A stretch of DNA of 15,733 bases, taken from Bacillota bacterium. Lineage in GTDB: Bacteria > Bacillota > Sulfobacillia > JAJZYS01 > JAJYTV01. The notes below the pieces were generated by a model. That model ran no database searches. It worked only from the letters and a program-made list of their open reading frames with translations, and was not told where the DNA came from. The stretch is taken from NCBI GenBank assembly GCA_021786135.1, contig JAJYNV010000461.1:1-15733 (forward strand). The letters run 5' to 3'. This document shows, piece by piece, positions 7,600 to 14,588 of the stretch; position 1 is the stretch's first letter; the number at the start of each line of letters is the position of its first letter. The position numbers were made by a program, and so were the translations under genes.

Positions 7600-9201
7600 C
7601 TAGTGTCCAGCCTTGGCCCGCCTGACGCCCTCGACGGAACCCGCGTTCAGCACCTGTTCCGCCCTGATGCCCGCCTTCTGGGCCTGGGCGATGCCAAGCG
7701 GCATATAGTCGAGCTCTTGCACCGAATGCGCGTCGGTGTCGATGACGAAGCAGAGCCCCTGCGCTCCACTCTCGCCGAGCCAGCGGTAGTCGAGGTCGAG
7801 GCGCCGCGGCGAAGCGCTCAGCTCGAGTCCCGTGCCCATATCGCGGGCTGCGGCGAATACCCGTCCCCAGTCGGCGGCGATCGGCGGTCGCTCCCCCAGC
7901 TTCCGCGCCCCGGGATGGCCGATCGCCGTGACGAGCGGGTGCTGGATCGCCGCGACGAGACGTGCGGTCGCCTCCAGTACGCCCTGATCGAAATGGTTGT
8001 GCACAGAGGCGATGACCACATCGAGTTCCCGCAGCAGATCGTCCGGCAGGTCAAGGGAACCGTCGGTGTGGATGTCCACTTCGCAGCCTTGCAGCAGCGT
8101 GAAGCCGGCGGGCAGTTGCCTGCGTACGGCTTCGATCTCCCTTCGCTGCTGGCGGAAGCGCTCGGGCGTGAGCCCATTGGCCACTTTGAGACCCTGGGAA
8201 TGATCGGTGACGGCGAGGTAGGCGTAGCCGCGCGCCGCTGCCGCCCGGGCCATGCTCGCAATATCTGCGAGACCGTCCGACCAGGTGGAGTGCGTATGCA
8301 GATCGCCCTGCACCGCGAGCGGCGCATCGCGCCGCGCAGCGGGATCGAGACCACGCAGCGCAGGCGCCACCCAGGTCATGCCAGCCGCTGCGAAGACATC
8401 CTCCTCCAGGGGACAGGCGAGACGCTGCTCACCACGGTAGACGCCATCGGCCGCGAGCCTCAGGTCGCGGCGTCCAAGTGCTGCCTGCACCTCGGAGATG
8501 AAACTTGGCGGGCCTGTATGCCAGACCTGGGCCGCACCGAGTCCCGCCTCGTCCACCAAGGTGACCGCGTCAGGGGAGATTTCCCATAGGCCTTGCAGGA
8601 CGAGCGGCAGATGGTTGCGCCAGGACTCCTTGGCGCCGTCCCCCGCCTTGGCCAGCCAGCGCGGATGCAAGACCGTAGGCTCCAAGCGTCGCAGATCGCC
8701 CGTCGGGCTGAGTGAAGAATTGTCGGCGCGCAACTCCTCGGTGAGTCCCATGAGCTCCGGCAGGGGCGCGCCAAGTCGGTATTCCGCGAAGGCCCGCGCC
8801 AACTGCCGCCGCTGGTTCACCGCAAGGCCGGGCAGCTCTTCACCGGATCCGAGATGCTCCTGCAGCAGGCGCACGGTGCCGATCCCAGCAGTCCAGAGCT
8901 TGCGCGCCGTGCTTGGCCCGATTCCCGGCAGCCGCAGCAGGAAGGGGAGCTCAGGCGGCTGCTCCTCGCGCCGGCGCAAGAGTTCGGACGGCAGTTCCCC
9001 CTGCGACATGCGCACGATCTTTTGCGCGACCTTCCCGCCGATCCCAGGTGTCGCTGCGAGCGTCTCGAGGCTGGTCGCGTCGATCGCACCCATCTCGAGA
9101 CGGCGGGCTGCCTCGCGATAGGCGCGCACCTTGAAGACGCTCTCACCGGCAAAGGCGATGCGATCAGCGAGCTCATCGAGCCAGGAAGCCATTTCCCTCA
9201 C
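7600..9201 (-). CDS. PolX-like HhH-PHP protein with degenerate polymerase domain
   Basis: Resembles bacterial family-X DNA polymerase (PolX, a repair polymerase with a C-terminal PHP 3'-5' exonuclease). Residues 1-130 match its 8-kDa/HhH region: LADRIAFAGESVFKVRAYREAARRLE, LETLAATPGIGGKVAQKI and LLRLPGIGPSTARKLWTAGI. From about 299 the PHP domain carries every metal motif: GDLHTHSTWSDG, AVTDHSQGL, GCEVDIHTDGS, VIASVHNHF, AIGHPGARK and VIDTDAHSVQEL. In between (about 130-295), the nucleotidyltransferase core, which should have a Gly-Ser helix and paired Asp catalytic residues, cannot be recognised; only the thumb-like end is recalled (VWHTGPPSFISEVQAAL, GVYRGEQRLACPLEEDVFAAAG). So it is probably a nuclease or phosphoesterase without polymerase activity. 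At 533 aa it is slightly shorter than PolX (about 570). The start is GTG 9201 (GGTGGAG 8 bases upstream) or ATG 9192; the upstream open frame looks non-coding. Confidence 0.85.
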   Translation of the reverse strand: MREMASWLDELADRIAFAGESVFKVRAYREAARRLEMGAIDATSLETLAATPGIGGKVAQKIVRMSQGELPSELLRRREEQPPELPFLLRLPGIGPSTARKLWTAGIGTVRLLQEHLGSGEELPGLAVNQRRQLARAFAEYRLGAPLPELMGLTEELRADNSSLSPTGDLRRLEPTVLHPRWLAKAGDGAKESWRNHLPLVLQGLWEISPDAVTLVDEAGLGAAQVWHTGPPSFISEVQAALGRRDLRLAADGVYRGEQRLACPLEEDVFAAAGMTWVAPALRGLDPAARRDAPLAVQGDLHTHSTWSDGLADIASMARAAAARGYAYLAVTDHSQGLKVANGLTPERFRQQRREIEAVRRQLPAGFTLLQGCEVDIHTDGSLDLPDDLLRELDVVIASVHNHFDQGVLEATARLVAAIQHPLVTAIGHPGARKLGERPPIAADWGRVFAAARDMGTGLELSASPRRLDLDYRWLGESGAQGLCFVIDTDAHSVQELDYMPLGIAQAQKAGIRAEQVLNAGSVEGVRRAKAGH

Positions 9202-9266
9202 GCTCGGCACTCCACCGTCGCCTCCCCGCGCGGCATCCCGGAAGCCGTCAGCCAAAGCCCCCATGG

Positions 9267-9275
9267 TGCTATAAT
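9267..9275 (+). promoter_or_regulatory. Extended -10 promoter of the T-box/aspS transcript
   Basis: TGC-TATAAT is a perfect -10 hexamer with the TGn extension. No good -35 is visible (CCGTCA at 9245-9250 is the best, with a long spacer), which fits an extended -10 promoter. It would start transcription near 9282, just before the T-box Stem I. Confidence 0.7.
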
Positions 9276-9281
9276 GGCCCA

Positions 9282-9508
9282 AACGATGAAGGAGACCAGT
9301 AGCGGAGGGCACCGGGACAAAGAGAGCCGCCGACGCTGTGAAGGCGGTTTCCGGCCACCGCGAAGACACTCCGGAGCGCGCAGCTGAAGATACTTCCCAG
9401 GCTGCGCCGAAACGCCCACGTCACGGGCAGCAAAGAGGCCGGCCCAAGGCCGGCGAAGTGCGGTGGCACCACGACGCCCCCTCGTCCGCACAGGACGTGG
9501 GGGGCTAT
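9282..9508 (+). promoter_or_regulatory. T-box riboswitch, specifier GAC (aspartate)
   Basis: A leader RNA that senses uncharged tRNA(Asp). Stem I opens with GATGAAGGAGACCAGTAG, its distal part has AGAGAGCCGCC...GCTGTGAAGGCGG, and the specifier loop reads GAA-GAC-A (GAC at 9365-9367, an Asp codon followed by the usual purine). A hairpin GCCGGC-CCAAG-GCCGGC is at 9438-9454. The T-box sequence AAGTGCGGTGGCACCACG is at 9456-9473. It folds as a canonical antiterminator: GTGCGG (9458-9463) pairs with CCGCAC (9486-9491), the bulge TGGCACC is at 9464-9470, and ACGA (9471-9474) pairs with TCGT (9482-9485). The bulge TGGC pairs with tRNA 3' end GCCA, matching the G discriminator of tRNA(Asp). Specifier, bulge and downstream gene all agree. 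Confidence 0.93.
9476..9505 (+). terminator. T-box terminator or competing hairpin
   Basis: GCCCCC (9476-9481) pairs with GGGGGC (9500-9505), and CGTCC (9483-9487) with GGACG (9493-9497), around loop GCACA. It shares bases 9482-9491 with the antiterminator, so the two folds exclude each other. The run after it (TATGTCTTGC) is not a good U tract, so termination may be inefficient. It ends 11 bases before the Shine-Dalgarno of aspS. Confidence 0.75.
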
Positions 9509-9528
9509 GTCTTGCTGGAGGTGGTGCC

Positions 9529-10827
9529 ATGAACCGCATCCTGACGGTCGACCTTGCCGAGCACCTGGGCGAGGAGGTCACGCTTCAGGGGTGGCTCGAC
9601 CAGCTGCGCCGGTTGCGCGGCCTCGGGTTTCTCATCCTGCGCGATCGGAGCGGGACGGCGCAGGCCGTGCTGCGCGAGCCGGAGGAGATCGAACGGCTGG
9701 CCGAGCTTCACCACGAGTCGGTTCTCGAAGTGCGCGGCAGGGTCGCACCTCGCGGCGACGGGCGCCCGGGCGCTGAACTCCATGACCCGCAGGTCGAGGT
9801 TCTCGCCGCGTCGCAGGCGCCGCCCCCCTTTGACCTCTTCCGCCCCACGCTGGATCTTCCCTTGCCTACCCTGCTCGACTACGCGCCGCTCGCCTTGCGC
9901 CATCCGAGGCGCAAGGCGGTCTTCGAGATCAGCGCGGCAGCCGTCGAAGGCTTTCGCGCAAGCCTGCGACGGCTGGGCTTCGTCGAGATCCAGACGCCCA
10001 AGCTCGTTTCGTCGGCAACCGAAGGCGGCGCCAACGTCTTTCCAGTCGGTTACTTCGATCGCACGGCGTACCTCGCGCAGAGCCCGCAGTTCTACAAGCA
10101 GATCATGGTCGGTGTCTTCGAGCGCGTCTTCGAAGTGGGTCCGGTTTTTCGCGCCGAACCGCACGACACGCCGCGCCATCTGAACGAATATGTCTCGCTG
10201 GATGCCGAGGTGGGCTTCATCCGCGACCACCGGGATGTCATGGACATCCTGCGGTCGGTGCTCGACGGCATGCTGCGCAGCGTGCAAGACAGCGCGGGCG
10301 ACGCCGTCGCCCTGCTCGGGGCCGACCTGCCGACGCTGCCTGACCGTCTCCCGCACCTGCATTTCAAGGATGCACAGGATCTCCTCCAGGCGTCGCGGCC
10401 TGAAGGCGGGGAGGAACATGACCTCAGGCCTGCCGACGAACTCTGGCTGGGTCAGTGGGCCAAAGAGGAAACAGGCTCCGACTTCCTCTTCATCGAAGGC
10501 TACCCGGCCGTCTCACGTCCCTTCTACACGCATCCGGACCCTGAGTGGCCCGGCCACACGCGAGGCTTCGACCTCCTCTTCCGCGGCGTCGAACTGGTGA
10601 CGGGAGGGCAGCGCCTCCACCTGTACGGCGACTACCTCAAGGCGCTCGCCTCGCGCGACATCGACCCTTCCCCCTTCGCGAGCTACCTTCAGGCCTTCCG
10701 CTATGGCATGCCACCGCACGGGGGATTCGCCATCGGCCTCGAGCGGTTCGTGGCGCGACTTCTCGGCATCCAGAACCTGCGCGAGACCACCCTCTTCCCG
10801 CGCGACCTGACCCGTCTCGAACCCTAG
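9529..10827 (+). CDS. aspS: Aspartyl-tRNA synthetase, archaeal/Deinococcus-type (AspRS2)
   Basis: A class II synthetase that attaches aspartate to tRNA, 432 aa. The N-terminal OB-fold anticodon domain (EEVTLQGWLDQLRRLRGLGF, ILRDRSGTAQAVL) leads into the catalytic core: RHPRRKAVFEI, GFVEIQTPKLVSSATEGGAN, YLAQSPQFYKQIM with ERVFEVGPVFRAEPHDTPRHL (motif 2), EYVSLDAEVGFI, and FRYGMPPHGGFAIGLERFVAR (motif 3). The SATEGGANVFPV block marks an AspRS, where AsnRS has a different sequence, and the lack of the large bacterial insertion places it with the short archaeal type, known in Deinococcus/Thermus as AspRS2. Many of these are non-discriminating and also charge tRNA(Asn); the residues normally marking the discriminating form (a Trp after GWV, a Lys later) are not evident, so that is possible. 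The start is ATG 9529, GGAGG seven bases upstream. Expression is under the Asp T-box. The PolX-like gene is divergent. Confidence 0.93.
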   Translation: MNRILTVDLAEHLGEEVTLQGWLDQLRRLRGLGFLILRDRSGTAQAVLREPEEIERLAELHHESVLEVRGRVAPRGDGRPGAELHDPQVEVLAASQAPPPFDLFRPTLDLPLPTLLDYAPLALRHPRRKAVFEISAAAVEGFRASLRRLGFVEIQTPKLVSSATEGGANVFPVGYFDRTAYLAQSPQFYKQIMVGVFERVFEVGPVFRAEPHDTPRHLNEYVSLDAEVGFIRDHRDVMDILRSVLDGMLRSVQDSAGDAVALLGADLPTLPDRLPHLHFKDAQDLLQASRPEGGEEHDLRPADELWLGQWAKEETGSDFLFIEGYPAVSRPFYTHPDPEWPGHTRGFDLLFRGVELVTGGQRLHLYGDYLKALASRDIDPSPFASYLQAFRYGMPPHGGFAIGLERFVARLLGIQNLRETTLFPRDLTRLEP

Positions 10828-10839
10828 CCTCCCGTCGCA

Positions 10840-10870
10840 CCTGTACTTTGGTACAGGGGGCTGCCTGTAC
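10840..10870. promoter_or_regulatory. CTGTAC inverted repeat plus third half-site upstream of the MFS gene
   Basis: CCTGTAC-TTTG-GTACAGG (10840-10857) is a perfect 7-base inverted repeat, and a third copy of CCTGTAC follows at 10864-10870. It lies 13 bases after the aspS stop. As RNA it makes a 7-bp hairpin but without a U tract; the repeated half-site suggests a repressor or activator operator instead. A plausible MFS promoter follows: ATGACG (10881-10886), 16-base spacer, TAGACT (10903-10908). Confidence 0.5.
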
Positions 10871-10933
10871 CGCCGGGCGTATGACGCCAAGGAACCTACC
10901 GCTAGACTGGACACAAGGCAAAGGAGGCGCACG

Positions 10934-12178
10934 ATGGGCACCATCCGGCGGTACGGGGGATTCCGCTCGCTCTGGATCGGGCAGCTCTTCTCGCAGTTCG
11001 GCAATGCCGTATTCCTCATCATGGCGCTTTGGGAGATCCAGCTGCACCAGCCGCAGCTACTCGCCGTCGCCGGACTGGCCATGGCGCTGCCGTCGCTGCT
11101 GGCCGCCTTCGGCGGCGTCCTCGTCGACCGCCATCATCCCGGTCGCATGATGCTCTGGACCGACGTCATGCGCGGCGTCGCAGTGGCGCTCGGCATGGCG
11201 GCTCTGCTCCTGCCGGGCAGTCTTGACCTGGTCACCATCGCGCTGATCGCGGTGAACAGCCTCGGCGCCGCTCTCTTCGGACCGGCCGAGATGGTCGTCG
11301 TGCCGCGGCTCGTGCCCGCCCAGGACCTCGCTGGCGCGAACGGCGTCTATAGCCTCACCTACCAGCTTGCTAACGCCATCGGCGCCGCGATCGGCGGTGC
11401 GGCGATCGTCGCTGTGGGGATCATCTGGGTTTTCGGCTTCGATATGGCTTCCTTCTGGATTTCCGCCGCGGCGATCCTCCTGATGCTGCGAACGTTCTCC
11501 TGGGAACCCAAGGCACCTGAGACCAACAGGGCGGACAGCCCGTCCTCCGGTCTTCTCTCCGGCCTCAGCGCGGGCTGGGCAACGGTACGCCAGTTGCCTG
11601 GCGTAGTGCGCATGATGCCGGTCGTGGTGCTGGCAAACTTCGCCTACATGGCAGCCTTCACGATGCTGCCCTACTGGATCCACCACCAGCTGCACGCCGG
11701 CGCGGCCGCCTTCGGGCTGATCGACGCCGGCTGGGCGGTCGGACTGATCGTGGGCGGCGTACTCACCGCACGCTTCCAGCACTGGCCGCTGCGCGCCTCA
11801 AGCACCCTGATGTTCGGGCTGCAGGCGCTTCTGCTGCTCGCCTTCCCCTTCGCGACGGCAAGCTATCTCGCAGGCGGCCTGCTCCTCTTCGCAGGCATCG
11901 GCAACGGCATCGGCAACGCCCTCATGTTCACCATGCTGCAGCAGCTGACGCCGGAAGACGTGCGCGGCCGGGCGTTCGGGCTCCTGTTCACACTCTTCGG
12001 CATCGCGAACCCGCTCGGTTCCTTGGCCGCCGGACTTGCGCTCGGCCACATTCCGCTCATCGTCTCCTGGCTCGTGGCCGGCGGCACCGGCATCTGGCTC
12101 GCCGTCGCGATCTGGCGCTCGGTACCGGCCGACCTCGGCATCGTCCCGGCGCCAGCGGGGGCGCCGGAGACGGTCTAG
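10934..12178 (+). CDS. Major facilitator superfamily exporter (EntS/MFS_3-like)
   Basis: A 12-segment membrane transporter of 414 aa that would export a small molecule by proton exchange. The N-terminus FRSLWIGQLFSQFGNAVFLI and the loop FGGVLVDRHHPGRMMLWTDV (the MFS motif A region, G-x-x-x-D-R) are typical of the MFS_3 group that includes the enterobactin exporter EntS and macrolide-efflux-like pumps. FGPAEMVVVPRLVPAQDLAGANG is another signature of that group. The second half has TPEDVRGRAFGLLFTLFGIANPLG. A strong Shine-Dalgarno AAGGAGG precedes ATG 10934. Directly downstream stands a MarR regulator and an ABC exporter on the same strand, so this may be one drug-export cluster; it is separated from them by an 82-base gap holding a palindrome. 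The substrate cannot be read from sequence. Confidence 0.9.
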   Translation: MGTIRRYGGFRSLWIGQLFSQFGNAVFLIMALWEIQLHQPQLLAVAGLAMALPSLLAAFGGVLVDRHHPGRMMLWTDVMRGVAVALGMAALLLPGSLDLVTIALIAVNSLGAALFGPAEMVVVPRLVPAQDLAGANGVYSLTYQLANAIGAAIGGAAIVAVGIIWVFGFDMASFWISAAAILLMLRTFSWEPKAPETNRADSPSSGLLSGLSAGWATVRQLPGVVRMMPVVVLANFAYMAAFTMLPYWIHHQLHAGAAAFGLIDAGWAVGLIVGGVLTARFQHWPLRASSTLMFGLQALLLLAFPFATASYLAGGLLLFAGIGNGIGNALMFTMLQQLTPEDVRGRAFGLLFTLFGIANPLGSLAAGLALGHIPLIVSWLVAGGTGIWLAVAIWRSVPADLGIVPAPAGAPETV

Positions 12179-12225
12179 GCCGCTCAATCGATGCTGCATC
12201 GCGCCAAACGCCGATCGGTGGTAGA

Positions 12226-12252
12226 CTTGATTCGCTAGACTAGCGAATCAAG
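12226..12252. promoter_or_regulatory. Perfect 12-3-12 palindrome, likely MarR operator
   Basis: Arms CTTGATTCGCTA and TAGCGAATCAAG around GAC, 20 bases before the marR TTG start. MarR dimers bind such dyads, usually next to their own gene, so autoregulation of the marR-ABC unit is the likely role. The central TAGACT resembles a -10 box; a good -35 is not seen. Confidence 0.8.
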
Positions 12253-12272
12253 TTGGACCGGTGGTGACTTTC

Positions 12273-12725
12273 TTGACCGACGCCGACCTCACTGTCTTGC
12301 AGCTCGACCGCACCTTCGACGAACTCCTCCGGCGCTGGCGCGTGCGCATGCGCCGCGCCACGCGCGACGCCCTGGGCGAGGGCGTGGGACCACGCGCCTT
12401 TCCGCTGCTGGAGCAGCTCATCGAACAGGGGCCTCTCTCCCCGACCGACCTCGCACAGCGGCTCGATCTCCGCACGAGCACGATCACCGCCCACATCGAC
12501 CGTCTCGAGGAGCTCGGCTGGGCGTCGCGCGAGAGCCAGGGCAGGAAAGGCGTCCTGGTTTCTGCCTCGACGGAGGGCCGTGCAGCCCACCAGCGCTTTC
12601 TTGAACTCCGCCGCACCATGCTGCGAGATCTCGTCGCACCCCTCGCCAAGGGCGACGTCCAGGAGCTCGGCCGTCTCTTCGAACTTCTTCTGCAGGCGCT
12701 GCGGAGTGGAGGAGACGCCAAATGA
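12273..12725 (+). CDS. MarR-family transcriptional regulator
   Basis: A dimeric winged-helix DNA-binding protein of about 150 aa. Features: helical N-terminus (TVLQLDRTFDELLRRWRVRM), RAFPLLEQLIEQGPLSPTDL, the recognition region AQRLDLRTSTITAHIDRLEEL, then the wing GWASRESQGRKGVLVSAST, and a C-terminal dimerisation helix (LAKGDVQELGRLFELLLQAL). MarR proteins typically repress an adjacent exporter and let go on binding a toxic ligand. The frame is open from GTG 12261, but no Shine-Dalgarno precedes it, whereas TTG 12273 has GGTGGTGA five bases upstream and gives MTDADLTVLQL; either may be used. Its stop overlaps the ABC exporter start by four bases (ATGA), so the two are translationally coupled. 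Confidence 0.9.
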   Translation: MTDADLTVLQLDRTFDELLRRWRVRMRRATRDALGEGVGPRAFPLLEQLIEQGPLSPTDLAQRLDLRTSTITAHIDRLEELGWASRESQGRKGVLVSASTEGRAAHQRFLELRRTMLRDLVAPLAKGDVQELGRLFELLLQALRSGGDAK

Positions 12726-14587
12726 GCTTTCACGGCATGGGCATGGGCGGCGGCATGCGCGGCGTCTGGGAGCAGCGGCGGTCGATCGGCTATCTCGAGC
12801 AGGGCGGGAGACCGACCAAAGAGACCGTCCGGCGTCTGCTCAAGGTCTTGCGGCCCCACGCGCGCCGGCTCGCGGCAGCACTCGGCCTCACGCTGCTCGG
12901 TATCGTGCTCGGCCTGGTGCCGCCCCTTCTCATGCGCCAGGCGATCGACGTCGCCATCGTGCGCAAGGACGTCGGCATGCTCGTCTATCTCGCCGCCGGC
13001 CTCGTGCTCTTCCCCGCGGCCGGTGCGGTGATAGCCGTGGGCCAGAACTATCTGAACGCCGTTGTGGCTCAGGGCGTCATCCACGATCTGCGCACCGCGA
13101 TGTACGAGCACGGCCAGAAGCTTGGCATCGATTTCTTCACGCACACGCCAGGCGGGGAGATCCATTCCCGCCTCGTCAACGACCTCAATGCCGTGCAGCA
13201 GGTGCTGGGGACGATCCTCACCGGCTTCTTCGTCAACGTCATGACGATCATGCTCACGCTCGCCCTGATGTTCACGCTGAACTGGCAGCTGTCGCTCCTC
13301 AGCATCCTGGTGCTGCCCGCCTTCGCGCTGCCTGTCCTGAGCTTCGGCAGACGCACCTACGAGGCGATCACACGCACCCAGGAGAGTCTCTCGCGTCTGA
13401 CGGCCCATCTCGAAGAGACGCTGACATTGTCCGGCATCGTGGTGGTGAAGAGCTTCGGAACGTGCCGGCGCGAGGCCGAGCGCTTCCGGTCCATCAGCCA
13501 CGACGTGCGCCAGAACCAGATCGCCCAAAGCATGATCGGTCGCTGGCTCGGCTTCGTCTTCTCCACCATGTCGGCCGTAGGCCCTGCGCTGCTCTACGGC
13601 TACGGAGGCTACCTCGTCATCACCGGTGCCGTCCAGATCGGCACCATCGTGGCCTTCGCCACCTACCTGGTGCAACTCTACAATCCCGCCTCGTCACTCG
13701 CCGGCTCGAACACGACGCTCCTGGGCGGACTCGCGCTCTTCGACCGCATCTTCCAGTTCCTCGACGAGCCGATCGCGGTGCCCGAGCCTGAAGCTCCCCT
13801 GCCCATCCGTGCCGAGGCGGGCGTCACGCCTGTGGCGCTGCGTTTCGACCACGTGCGCTTCAGCTACCGCGTGGGCGAGGAGGTCCTGCACGGCCTGACG
13901 TTCGAGGCCGAAGCAGGAAAACTCACCGCCGTGGTCGGGCCGAGCGGCGCCGGCAAGAGCACCATTCTCTCCCTGGCTGCCCGTTTCTACGATTCGGACT
14001 CGGGCCAGGTTCTGCTCGCGGATATGCCGCTCACCAATCTCGCCGAGGATGATCTCAGGCGCCTGATGTCCGTCGTTACCCAGGAGCTCTTTCTCTTCCA
14101 CCAGACGCTCGAGGAAAACATCCGCTACGGGCGCCCGGACGCAAGTGCCGCGGATGTGGCGGCCGCCGTCGACGCGGCGCAGCTCGGCGAACTGGTGGCG
14201 CAGCTACCGGAAGGCCTCTCAACTGTGGTGGGCGAGCGAGGCTACCGCCTCTCAGGCGGCGAGAAGCAGCGCGTCGCCATTGCGCGCGCCATCCTGCGCA
14301 ATCCGTCCCTGCTTCTGCTGGACGAAGCCACGAGCTCGCTCGACAGCCATGCCGAACGCCTGATCCAGCAGGCTCTGGCTGGCCTCTTCGAGGGACGGAC
14401 CGTGGTGGCGATCGCCCACCGCCTCTCGACCATCCTCGCGGCGGACCAGATCCTGGTCGTGGAACAGGGCCGCATTGTCGAGCGCGGCCGCCACCAGGCC
14501 TTGCTCGCCCAGGGGGGACTCTACGCGCGGCTCTACCATGAGCAGTTCGATCCCGGCCTCGAGACGGCGTCGGAGGACCGCTGCTAG
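12722..14587 (+). CDS. ABC exporter, fused membrane and ATPase domains
   Basis: A half-transporter of 621 aa that works as a dimer in the membrane and exports lipids, peptides or drugs using ATP. A Gly/Met-rich N-terminus (GMGMGGGMRG) precedes six membrane helices (about 45-330), including TPGGEIHSRLVNDL, a typical coupling region. The ATPase domain has the A-loop FSYR, Walker A GPSGAGKST (near 406), Q-loop TQELFLFHQT, signature LSGGEKQRVAIARA (near 510), Walker B LLLLDEATSSLD, and the H-loop AIAHRLST (near 565). All catalytic residues are intact, so a homodimer is possible. GGAGGAG lies seven bases before ATG 12722. It shares an operon with marR and overlaps it, so it is the likely target of that repressor. 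It ends one base from the convergent VOC-GNAT gene. Confidence 0.93.
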   Translation: MSFHGMGMGGGMRGVWEQRRSIGYLEQGGRPTKETVRRLLKVLRPHARRLAAALGLTLLGIVLGLVPPLLMRQAIDVAIVRKDVGMLVYLAAGLVLFPAAGAVIAVGQNYLNAVVAQGVIHDLRTAMYEHGQKLGIDFFTHTPGGEIHSRLVNDLNAVQQVLGTILTGFFVNVMTIMLTLALMFTLNWQLSLLSILVLPAFALPVLSFGRRTYEAITRTQESLSRLTAHLEETLTLSGIVVVKSFGTCRREAERFRSISHDVRQNQIAQSMIGRWLGFVFSTMSAVGPALLYGYGGYLVITGAVQIGTIVAFATYLVQLYNPASSLAGSNTTLLGGLALFDRIFQFLDEPIAVPEPEAPLPIRAEAGVTPVALRFDHVRFSYRVGEEVLHGLTFEAEAGKLTAVVGPSGAGKSTILSLAARFYDSDSGQVLLADMPLTNLAEDDLRRLMSVVTQELFLFHQTLEENIRYGRPDASAADVAAAVDAAQLGELVAQLPEGLSTVVGERGYRLSGGEKQRVAIARAILRNPSLLLLDEATSSLDSHAERLIQQALAGLFEGRTVVAIAHRLSTILAADQILVVEQGRIVERGRHQALLAQGGLYARLYHEQFDPGLETASEDRC

Positions 14588-14588
14588 A

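Noticed and set aside
7576..8589. 337-residue plus-strand open frame
   Set aside because: Antisense to the PHP domain of the PolX-like gene; no domain seen.
9338..9532. 64-residue plus-strand open frame
   Set aside because: Lies in the T-box leader, whose RNA structure fully explains the sequence.
9505..10419. 304-residue minus-strand open frame
   Set aside because: Antisense to aspS; charged, motif-free translation typical of a shadow frame.
12248..13675. 475-residue minus-strand open frame
   Set aside because: Shadow of marR and the ABC exporter: His/Glu/Asp-rich low-complexity translation with no domain.
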